Source of the DNA: Erigeron canadensis
Taxonomy: Eukaryota; Streptophyta; Magnoliopsida; Asterales; Asteraceae
NCBI RefSeq assembly: GCF_010389155.1
Contig: NC_057769.1
Location: 3,410,001-3,474,000 of the forward strand
Reading direction: 5' to 3'
Length of the DNA stretch: 64,000 nt
Shown: piece by piece, positions 46,775 through 57,090 of the stretch
Numbering within the stretch: position 1 is the first letter of the stretch
Layout of the letters: every line of letters starts with the position of its first letter
Translations under genes and position numbers: made by a program
Notes under the pieces: model-generated
What the model was told of the DNA's origin: nothing
Database searches by the model: none
Seen by the model: only the letters and a program-made list of their open reading frames with translations

Positions 46775-49700
46775 TTTAATGAATCTAACGTTTTTCTTTT
46801 ATAATATATGTTACTCGTTCAACATTTTTTTGTGCATTCCCAGAAATCTCCTTTTGAAACCCATGTAGCCTTGTGCATTCACTAGAATTTCCGTTTAAGT
46901 TATTATTTTCTTCACCATTCCCAGTGATATGTGATGTCTTTTTAACTGGTATATTTCTTGTTGCGTTGCAAATAACCATCGTCCATGAAAGAATGCAAAA
47001 AGAACACTCGCCCGATATACATCAATATAACCTTGCAAGTACAGGGCAAGTCTGATTTAGTCCACTGGGGAAATGTATATAGCTAGTATTGTTTAACGTT
47101 TGAAACAGATTCAAGAGTAAACGGTGACTTTAAAGCAATGACGTTGAGCAAGAATCGAAGAAAGCAAAGTATCATATTTGTGGAAGCTAATCCAAGAGGC
47201 CAGGTGGTATGGTGGACTAAAGCTCCTGGAATGGTTAAGGAAAAGTTCGAAGGACCAATACTTCAAGTTAATGACCGTGTGGAGTGTGGTTGTATCATAT
47301 TTTAATTTTTGTTGTCGAAATAACTTTGATTTCGTTATTTAGGAATGGCAACAGTATCTTAGACATCACCAAATTTACTTTCTATTGAATACGTGGAACA
47401 CCATTGACCCTCCTCTTCCGCACCCCTTCGAACTTCATCATATCCACTGAAACACTTTTTCTCCGCCGCTCTAGCTTGGTTAATGTTGACACACACACAC
47501 ATCATGAATGATAACGTAGTTGCGATTTTGACCCAAATTATTCCTTTGACCTCCAAGTCTTTTGGCACACAAATTTTATTATTTATAAAGCCAACTTTGC
47601 CCTCTATAATTAGTTATGATATACATGTCTTTATTAATTCAATTCACTACTTCACTATATGTTTGTAACATCATTTATGAACGATCTTGACAGTCATTGT
47701 AATAATGTGTTGACAATCGTTACGATTAACTACCAATTCTGATATGTTTGTCCCAATACTATGCACGTAGACAATAACGTTAGTGATTGCAATGTTCATC
47801 CTTCATCAATCACTTTGCGTGACTATGATTTATTCGATATCAGAGGATTTTTGGACTAAGCTCAACTACGAGTTAGGAGAGTGTAAAGTTTACTCCTACT
47901 TGACAATCATTACTATAAACTTTCAATTATGTTAGTTGGTTAATCATTGTTTGTGTTAGTTAACTTTAAAATCCATATACATTGTGTTTTCTTCCATAGA
48001 AAATCTTTCTTGATAACAATGATAATGTATAATCAACAATGAATGGCAAAACCGACACATTCCTAACTTTTGATCCAACATAACAATCACCAAAAGATTC
48101 AAATTTCCAATAATGTTATGTCCCTCGTTGACAAGATATGTCACTTGTCTACTATACGTCTCTAAATAATTGTCCCTCAAAAAGAAGGAAAAATTGTACA
48201 AATGTAAATGTGAATTGTTTTGTCATAAGATAATATACAACAAATAATTTATTGATTGTCAAGTCTTCAAAAAAAAAAAAAAGTTTAATACTTCGAATCC
48301 GTTTGTTGTAATCAATATCCACACATAAAATGATTAATGGTCTCTTTAAATGAAGTATTTCAAGAATTATATGTACAAATAAGAAGACTTCCTACTATGA
48401 TATTGAAGTTCTTTCATTCCAACCTGAATCTTTTTATCATTTTTAACTCACTAATATCTTTAAGAGTTTTCTTATTTGCATGACCGTGAACTCGATTACG
48501 GTTCGTTTTATATTCCAAACGTAGGTAACTGATCACGAATCACATTGGTAGCAAAAAAAAAAAAAAAGAAATAAAGAAAAAATGGTGGGTTGACCCTGGT
48601 CTCTAATGTCTTGGAAGCATTTTTAATTTCCAATTATGAGCTCACATGACGAGCTCACACACATGGGCTTCCTAACCTTTCACATGATGAGTCGTGAACA
48701 TAATAAAACTTCAAAATCATCAATTAGTTTACTATATTTGTAGAGTAGAATTTCAACCAACGTGCTTCCTCTCAATCAAATATGGTAGTAATACTACATG
48801 GAGTGGAGTGAAGTGTATAAAAATCAGAGTAAATCACAATAATATCCGTCATATTTATCACTTTTTATGTGTGAATCATAATAGATCTTTTGAGACATAT
48901 CAGATTTAAACGTGTAGTATGGATCACTGGAGGATCTTAAAGGAAGTCATGCGCAGAGCAAAAAGTCGTGAGAACAAAGAATAATCTTATGAAAAATATT
49001 TTTCAAACGAAATATGAATAAAATAACACTACGAATGATTGTTTCTCAAAACAATATATTAATATTAAAATGTAAATGTATTTTGTTGCAAAAATTTAAC
49101 ATGTAAATATATATGTTCATTCATATATGACGCTGAGACAATTATCTAATTTTATTAAGGAAATCTCATCAGAATTCTCTTTTAACCCTTTTTTATTTAT
49201 AGAACCGCTCAAACTTATACATACACACCCATCGAAGACTTTTAACTACATAAACCCCACACATTGTCTCCTATTAATTAATTACATAAATACTCTGCTA
49301 ATAGAAATTGAAATAGTACTTTATAGCATCACCCAAAACGTTGACTGGTCAAACTTAATTTGAAGCACAGCCCCAGCTTCCATCATCAATTTAGTCAAAA
49401 GATTCTTAACAGAACATTCAAAGTTCAAACTTGCCATATATACCATGTGAACATTTCATATATACACCACCTGCATATATTAATGTTCACCATTTACAAT
49501 TAATACGAGTAGTTTTTATGGGAGTACTTGTACTGCAAAACCTGAATAAGGAGTTTTCTAGATACATGCTTAATTAATTATTAAGACTTTTGCTTTCCTG
49601 ATAGTAACTTTTCATTCAGCTTCAAAATTCAGAGTTTTTTTTGCAGCAACCACTTGTGTGCTTTTTCATGTTGTAAGACTTTTGAAATTATTGCCAAGTG

Positions 49701-50448
49701 TGACTCAACCTTGACCACCTGGATTTGAAAAATGTCTTATTAATTTACTCGTGTTTTACCCAAAGAGTGTACGTGCAGATTACAACTTCCAGCATATTGA
49801 CCATCTTATTGCCGAGGTTCAATTTATTAACGTTTAACACTTGTCGTTGTACAAAACGTACAATTAAAGTAAACCTAGAAGAATTAGCCGAACATGAAGT
49901 TGCCAAAAAAGTGTCTAAAATATCCTCAACCGAATAGAAGACTGGTTCAAATACATGGAGTTCTGTATTCCTCAAACAAAAAAACAAAAGTAGAAGAACA
50001 AAAGGCTAGTTTTTCACTTGGGGTGAATTCGTGCAAGCTTGTTTTTCACCCGAGTAAGAAATGAACGCACGCACGTACACACACGCACACGCTTGGGTAC
50101 GATCGAGCCGGGTTGAAATTTGGGTGAATTGTGATGTAGTACCATGTGATTGTAAACAAGCAAAAGGGTCCACACACATATATTGCATGAATTAACAAAT
50201 GAAATGTCTTACTCATTTAGTACTATATGGCATTGGATGCCTTTTTGTTATGTGAAACCATTTAGCATTTGAGAAATAAAGAGTGTTGTGGACTGTGGGT
50301 GTGGGGGATGGTGTTGGCTGATCAAAACTCAGATTTATTCTCACAATTTCAAAGTTTTTGGGCTGACATAACAGCAGCAGCAACATGTGCACGTGATACT
50401 CGTAAAGCCTGTTATCTTGTTACCCCAACTACTGCATCTAATATCTAA
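46775..50448. other. Intergenic region downstream of UFD1
   Basis: About 3.7 kb with no gene I can support. Two slightly GC-richer patches have protein-like but unassigned reading. One is a + frame of about 63 codons ending with a TAA near 47305 (contains QVVWWTKAPGMVKEKFEGP). The other is a minus frame at about 47359-47520 (contains CFSGYDEVRRGAEEEGQW). Neither has a recognised family, and both may be decayed gene or transposon pieces. The 50041-50100 stretch is rich in CACACG. Confidence 0.35.
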
Positions 50449-51332
50449 CTAGATTAGGCCCATGCGTTGCACGTTTATATTTTATTATACAGATTTCTCA
50501 TAAATTATAAAAATTGGAAGTTAAGGTGGGTGATTACAAATTGTAATATATATATATATATATATATAATCTCTTATAAAGAGAATAGGATTAAGAAATT
50601 AAACATAATTTTTCTTCCCAAAATACCCCTACTTAAACATAAAACTTTCATATACACATCTTTTCCCATTCTCTTCAATCATTACACACTCTCATTGACC
50701 TTCTATCACCCTCCGTGATCTCCACCACCGCCTCCTTTTTATAATGTTTTCGCCTTTTAACAGCCGCAACGCACGAACACTATGCTCGTATATTCAAGCG
50801 CAAAAAGCTAATTAAATTCATCGTAAGTATGTTCATAATGATCGAGGTTTTCCATTACAATATCAACCAAATCTGATAATAAATTAGTCTTTTCATCATA
50901 AACATTAACGTCAGGTCCATTTTTTTCTAATGGTGATGAATTTGTAATAATATGTTACAAATAACTTATAACGTATTTACCTGCATGGCTGCGTGCTATA
51001 CCGTATTTTCATTGTAAATATTCATAATTTGCTAGAATGTTAAATACTGTAAGTCCTTAAATGATAAGCAAAAAAACACCCTCCATTTATATAAGTGGAT
51101 AAATACACAAATTAAAAAACATGATTTTTTTGATTTTAATGGATCAATATGTTGTTAAACACTTGAATAATGATAATTAAATAAACTATGTTAGTTTTAT
51201 GAACTTTTGATGCATCAAAATGAAGTTTATAAGTGTTTTCGCAATGTTCTCATTTTAAGGTTGGATTTATTGGATTGACACCATATTATATATAATATAT
51301 ATTATATATTATATTTATACATAAACATATCT
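50449..51332. other. Helitron-like terminus and AT-rich DNA
   Basis: At 50449-50452 a minus-strand CTAG|T end is preceded (on that strand) by GTGCAACGCATGGGCC, a decayed hairpin, so a fragment of a minus-strand Helitron-like element is likely. An (AT)n run lies at about 50546-50568. The rest shows no gene. Confidence 0.4.
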
Positions 51333-51846
51333 TAATCTTAATCTTTTATTATACTAAAGCACAATTGTTCTAATAACTTATCGACCAATCACAACTCTCG
51401 ATTTTTTAAAGTTGACCATTGTTTTTAATTTTTACTTTAATTTACACTTTTTTGTTTTCCATCACAAATTTACTCTTATTACCCAATTATTTTAATATAT
51501 TAAATAAATAAGAATTGTTAATATATATCTATTAAAATAATAGTTAATATTTATCCAATAAAATAATAAATAATATATATCCAATTGAATAATAACTAAT
51601 ATATATCCAATAGTATGTTTTATCATAGAAACATAGAATTAATTAATTAAAAATAAATAAAATTTGATGTCAATATATTAACATTTTAAGAACAACTTCG
51701 ATGAATATATTTGAAAAAAATATTTTAATATAAAACTTAAAGTGTTGATATATCGATCAATTTTTATTACTCAAAATAGTATATTATGTTTTAAATTATA
51801 ATATTGTTGACATCGTAAGCCTCGTGTATTAGACGCTAGCCTAAAA
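51333..51846 (+). mobile_element. Helitron-like element, cluster copy D
   Basis: It starts in ATCTTAATCTTAATC with TTATTATACTAAAGCACAATTG and CGACCAATCACAACTC, the family 5' block. It ends with a decayed hairpin region (CCTCGTGTATTAGACG) and GCCTAAAA. No clean CTRR end survives because copy B follows directly. Confidence 0.55.
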
Positions 51847-52364
51847 CAGTTGAACTAATGACTTATTGCCCAATCACATCGCTCAATTTCATCAAATTGA
51901 TTCTAGCAAAAGTCTCACTAATTTACACTTTTTTGTTTTTCATCAATAACTTATATTTTTTAGCCCTAAATACTTAATTTATGCTTTTTATAATATTTAG
52001 TCCCATCAACTTGAGAATATTTTTTATAATAATTCATCATTTAATTAGTTTGTTTATTGACCAATTACAACTCTTAATTTTTCTCTAATTTTTCACAAGT
52101 ATGTTTAATATAATATTATGAGTATAAGTGGTTTCAAAAAATTTTATAATATAGAAAATATTGTAACATTTGCCTTGTAGAGTGACTATGTGAAACAAAT
52201 CCATCAATATGTCTCATGTTATTATTTACAACTTGCAAAGTATAACACTTGGAATCGTATATCTTCAAAATTGTAAACTTTTATGACTTAAATAGTTAAT
52301 TGTATGAAGATCTGATAATATCGTAAGTCCCGTGTCCAGTGTTTAACACGGGTCTAAAATTTAG
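51847..52364 (+). mobile_element. Helitron-like element, cluster copy B
   Basis: It begins within the family 5' block (CAGTTGAACTAATGACTTATT; the first bases are missing) and ends with hairpin CGTGTccagtgtttAACACG (52331-52350), GGTCTAAAAT and TTAG (52361-52364), a mutated CTAG, before T. The 3' region is nearly the same as copy A at 4081-4132. Confidence 0.65.
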
Positions 52365-53108
52365 TATATACTATAAGACAATTGAACTAATGACTTATTA
52401 ACCAATCAAATCGTTCAATTTCATCAAATTGACTATCGCTTATGTCATCATTTAAATCAACTATAAATTAAAAATTCGAATAATCATTATCTAAATATAT
52501 TATTATATTAGTATTTATATTAATTTGTAGAAAAAGTATCATTAATTTACATTTTTTTTGTTTTTCATAAAAAATTTACACTTTGTAGTCCTGAATATTA
52601 ACTTATATTTATTTTTAGCCATCAACTTGAGAAGTTTTTTTAAAAAATTTTTTTTAAAAAGTTACAAAAAGGTATTTATATTTAATTTTTTTAAATTACA
52701 ATTGTCACTCAAATCAATAATCCTAATTGTTATCTACTTATCATAAGACAAGTAATTGAAAATAAGCTTATTCGTGTTATGGGCCCGCATCATAATCAAG
52801 TACATATACTTGAATATCAAGTACAAGATCACAAGTATGTTTATATTTTAATTCTTAGTTATCTTATATCACATTATGAGTACAACTGGTTTTAAAAAAA
52901 TTTATAATAGTGAAATTATTGTAGCATGTATCTTGTGTAATGACTACAACAAACAATTCTATCAATATGTGTCAGCTAATAATGACAGTGATGAACATTT
53001 AATTATTGTACTACAACTTGCAAAATATAACACTTAAAATCATATATCTTCAAAATTATAAGTTTTTATGAATTAAATGTATGAAGATTTTATGTTTCTA
53101 AAATCTAG
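52365..53108 (+). mobile_element. Helitron-like element, cluster copy C
   Basis: It starts TATATACTATAAGACAATTG immediately after copy B and is collinear with copy A through most of its length. One example is the block around CCGCATCATAATCAAG (52787-52802), matching 3761-3776. It ends TTTCTAAAATCTAG with CTAG at 53105-53108 before T, but the 3' hairpin is deleted. Confidence 0.65.
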
Positions 53109-53205
53109 TTATAATATTAAAATATGTGTCAGAGGAAACAAATAAAAATAACTAAATGCTATACATTTATTTAAAATTAGAAACAATATCACCAACATAT
53201 TGTCT

Positions 53206-53275
53206 AGTCTAATGGTTGCATTCGCCTATTATTATCCCACATGTCGTAAGTTCGAGTCTTGTTTTGCGCTATATT
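53206..53275 (+). mobile_element. tRNA-like SINE head
   Basis: An A box TAGTCTAATGG fits TRGYNNARNGG fully, and a B box GTTCGAGTC follows about 45 bases later. The acceptor arms do not pair, so it is not a functional tRNA. No tail or target duplication was identified. Confidence 0.45.
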
Positions 53276-54123
53276 TTGCATTATTTAAACTATTTTATTA
53301 ACTAAATAATTAATTATTAATAATGACATGGATAAATATTAGATATTATGCATACGTGTCATATGAAGTGGTGATTTATGTGTCAAGCTCCTAAAGCTAT
53401 GAGGAGCAAGGCTTCTCCATAAAGCCCCTTATAGGGATATCTTATGCCATGTGTCAATTGATATCTTTGAAGCATGGAAAGAAGCGTCTTATTTATCACG
53501 TCATCTACAATTTTTTGTCCAATAGCGCCCTTGGGGGCAATGTATATAGCTTTATTGGGCTTCTTATGGCTTCTTGTAACAAAAAGTTGGAAAAATGACG
53601 CCCTATAAAGCCTTGTACCGGAAAGCCTAACCCAACACGATATGAGAATGCTAATGTGGTGAGCAAAGAGATATGCCAAATAAGCTCTCGGAGATAGAGA
53701 TTTATATATATCTAGAGAGAGAGATAGAGATATCTTCGGTTATTTATTACATGCACTCCTCCTTTTTGTATCACTGTTAGTTCTATACAATTCCCATGAC
53801 TACTAGTTTTTGGCCCTTCCCCCCGGGCCCACCTTGCTCATTATCAATTCAAACAGAGGTTTAATTTGCACCTCAATTCTATACTTCTCAAACTAATTAC
53901 TCGTTTTTTTAGGTACATCAAATTGGCATTGTCTTGAATCAAACTATGATACCAATTAATTACGGCGAGAGGGCAAGCTGAGTCATAAAATTAATGGGAA
54001 TATATAGTAACAAAACAATGAGTATAACATAAGAGTACGTTGTGTCTTAATTTTCAACTTAATTCCCCGTGGTCCTCACAAACTAGAACAGATATCTAAG
54101 CCCGGCCCGATAGCAAATTATAT
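53276..54123. other. Intergenic, with a GC-richer unassigned block
   Basis: The block at about 53380-53690 is richer in GC and contains a small hairpin (GCTCCT...AGGAGC). A 98-codon minus frame runs through it but has no family signature. It may be a MITE-like repeat. Otherwise AT-rich. Confidence 0.35.
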
Positions 54124-54844
54124 ATTAATATATATATTAAAAACAAAGTTATGAAAATGCGTGTAAAGAATAGTAACGGGTCGTTTTATTTTTTTGGGCC
54201 CGTTTTTATTTTTTTTAGTGGGTCGCTTTATTTTCTTTTGGACCCGTCTTATATTCTTAATTTTGGGCTTGACAAATTATGTTTTGATATTTTAAATTGC
54301 TTCCAATTTTTTTATAAAAGATCACTTATTTTTATTGCATATTATTATTTTTTAAGTTTTTAACATTTTTAAAATTATCTCATCTTAGTACAAGTGAACT
54401 ATTACATAGTATATATACACATAACAGTAGGGTGTATGTTTTGGATATATACACCTAACCATCTCCGAAAAGTTTGATTGCTATACTTATTATTTTCAAT
54501 GTTATTTCGGTTGATGTTTTATTATTATAATTTTTTTTTTCACTTTCTATTTTCAATGATTTAAGAAATTAGCTTTAATTATGTTTTTATTATTAATTTG
54601 TTTTTTTATTTTAAATATTCCACTTTCATACTTATTATCTTTTAGAATTTATATAATATATTAATCTATTATAAAATTATATCGTCGATTTTTTCTAAAT
54701 TATAATTGATTACCCATTAAAAAATCAATATCAACTCAGGTTTTGAGTTAAATAATGTTTCTAAAAGCATGTAATAATTTTTACATAGTACGAAACACAA
54801 TAAATATAATGTCTCCCGGGGCATCGCCCGGGTAACGTATCTCG
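54124..54844 (+). mobile_element. Tandem hairpin-ended repeat, unit 1
   Basis: It begins TATATTAAAAACAAAG with TGTAAAGAATAGTAAC (about 54161-54176). It ends with hairpin CCCGGG (54815-54820) pairing with CCCGGG (54827-54832), then TAACGTATCTCG (ending 54844) and T. Units 2 and 3 share this layout. Confidence 0.6.
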
Positions 54845-55892
54845 TATATATTAAAAACAAAATCTCGTAATCCGTGTAAAGAATAGTAACTTTTATTTTA
54901 TTTTATTTTGATGGGGTCCATATATTCATTATTTTTTATACTATTATTTTTTACTTTTTTCTATTAAAACGGTTAAATTTTTATCACCACAAATTTATGT
55001 AACTTTTTCAAACCTTTTTATTTTATTTTATTTCTTTTAAAATTATTTCACACCAAAAGCTTTGATTTCTTACAATTTTACACTAAGGATTTCATTTAAA
55101 CTGTATGGGTTTTATTTTCACACAAAAGTAATTTTTACCCTTTTTAAAAAAATGGTTATTTCTTTTCACTGTAAATTTATTTAACTTTTTTTTAACGTTT
55201 TTTATTTTTATTTTCTTTTAAAATCATTTTATACGAAAAGATTTAATCTATTACAGTTTTATAGTAAGGATTTCATTTTAAACCGTACAAGTTTCACTTT
55301 TACACAAAAGTTTTAATATTTCTTTTTTCACATGGGCATGCCACCTTCATTTATTTTTACCATGTTTTTTTAACCACCAAATGAAAACTATATGTTCCCC
55401 TTAAAAAAATTGTGTCTTTTAACTCGCAGCTCATGAACCCAAAATTATTTGTAAAACATAAACTCATCGTATAATATTAAATATATTTTTATTTCATTTT
55501 TTTCTATTATTGTTTTTAATGTTATGCCAATCTTCTAAGAATGTTGTTATCGGTATTAATATAGTTATCGTTAATGGGCTTTGCTATTCCATATTCAAAC
55601 TTTTGGGCTACTTATTTATATTTAATTTTGAGCCTTGTGTTGACATTTTAGTATGTTAGGTTAATTCAAAACTTTGAATTTATATGTAAAAAATGTCATA
55701 TTTTTCTATTATTGTTGTATTATGTTCGTAACACATTTTGTCATTCTTTTAAGAACGTTGTCTCAGTATTAATATATTTATTTATAGACGTATTTCATTA
55801 TTTCTCCTAATACAATTATCTTAATAAATTTAAGTAATTTTTTTTTAAAAACATCCACATACGTAATGTCTCCTGGGCCAACGCCCGGGAGT
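54845..55892 (+). mobile_element. Tandem hairpin-ended repeat, unit 2
   Basis: It opens TATATATTAAAAACAAAAT, then TGTAAAGAATAGTAAC. It holds an internal duplication of about 120 bp (around 55025-55135 and 55205-55315; both have TTCTTTTAAAAT, a TTTGAT or TTTAAT block, ACTAAGGATTTCATTT or AGTAAGGATTTCATTT, and ACACAAAAG). It ends with hairpin CCTGGGC (55872-55878) and GCCCGGG (55883-55889). Confidence 0.6.
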
Positions 55893-56673
55893 ATTGGGAT
55901 TTGTGCAAAGAATAGTAACTTTTTATTACTCCCTCTGTCCCAATTTAAGTGTCCACATTTGACTTGTTGAGTCTTTCTTCTCTAACTTTGACTTTAAGTA
56001 TTTTTGTTTATATAATATAATACTTAATGAAAGTTATATCAATGAAAAGTACATCCAAAGCTCAATCTATTCATATATTTTACATCAATTATGGCTTAAC
56101 ACACACGAAACAATTTACGGTCAAAGTTACGAAAGAAAGACTTCAAAAGTCAAAATACGACATTTAAATTGGGACGGAGGGGGTATTTTTTTTGTAGGTC
56201 CCACATGTCCATTATTTTCTAATTATTACTTTTAACTTACATTTTTTACATGCTTAACTTTTTTTCCTCATTATACATTTATTATCTTTGTAAATTTTTT
56301 TAATTTTATTTCTTTAAAATACATTTATACTAAAAACTTTGATCTCTTACATTTTGTACTAAGGATTTTATTTTAAATTGTAGGCATCCATTAAACCCTT
56401 TTTATTTTCACACAAACTTTTTAAGGGAACATGTAATATTTTGGTTAGAAAATGGTAGAAAGAAATTAATATATCAAAGTCTTCTTTTTTCTATTATTAT
56501 TTGTATTATGATCGCAACACATTTTGTCATTCTTATAAGAGCGTCGTTTATGTATCATATTTTGTCATTTATTCTAATACCATTTTCTTAATAAATTTAG
56601 ATAATTTTTCTTAAAAAGAAAGACATCTACAAACGTCATGTCTCCCGAGGCAACGCCCGGGTAACATATCTCG
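55893..56673 (+). mobile_element. Tandem hairpin-ended repeat, unit 3, with nested Stowaway
   Basis: It opens TTGTGCAAAGAATAGTAAC and soon takes a Stowaway insertion (55929-56183). It then carries one copy of the 120-bp block (about 56285-56415). It ends with a hairpin around CCCGAGGC and GCCCGGG (56644-56661), then TAACATATCTCG (ending 56673) and T. Confidence 0.6.
55929..56183. mobile_element. Stowaway MITE
   Basis: A 255-bp element with terminal inverted repeats CTCCCTCTGTCCCAATT and AATTGGGACGGAGGGGG, TA at 55927-55928 and 56184-56185. It is closely related to the copy at 15725-15970 and inserted into tandem repeat unit 3. Confidence 0.92.
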
Positions 56674-56984
56674 TTAATACCAAAATTGACTTAGAAAGTC
56701 ATATTTTTATCATATCATCACAAACTGATACTCCCTGAATAGCTTGTCGCAACATCTAAAATTTTGATCGTTTGTTGCTAGCCTAAAACACAAATTACAT
56801 ATATAATGCTCAGGTTTGTTTATATTAATTTTTTTGAGGTCTTGAGGAAAATTGCACTTTTGTGCACACTCAAAGTCAGGCATAAGTACTGATGACAAAT
56901 TAACCCAATCATTTGAAAAATTATGATCAATAAATCACTGTTAGTCAGACTATTATTATGCTCTTTGGTAACCAGATTCTTAAA

Positions 56985-57037
<53 letters not shown>

Positions 57038-57090
57038 TATTTACCATCTCCATAAACACCTCCATGTTAAAATGTACTCGTATAAATTAT
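56674..57090. other. AT-rich intergenic DNA with long (AT)n
   Basis: It holds an (AT)n microsatellite at about 56989-57034. Short frames across it translate to Ile-Tyr repeats and are not genes. Confidence 0.6.

Noticed and set aside
53206..53275. Second tRNA gene
   Set aside because: The A and B boxes are good but acceptor and anticodon stems do not pair, so it is called a SINE head instead.
53383..53679. 98-codon minus frame in a GC-richer block
   Set aside because: The block looks like a repeat with small hairpins. The frame has no ATG-context or domain support.
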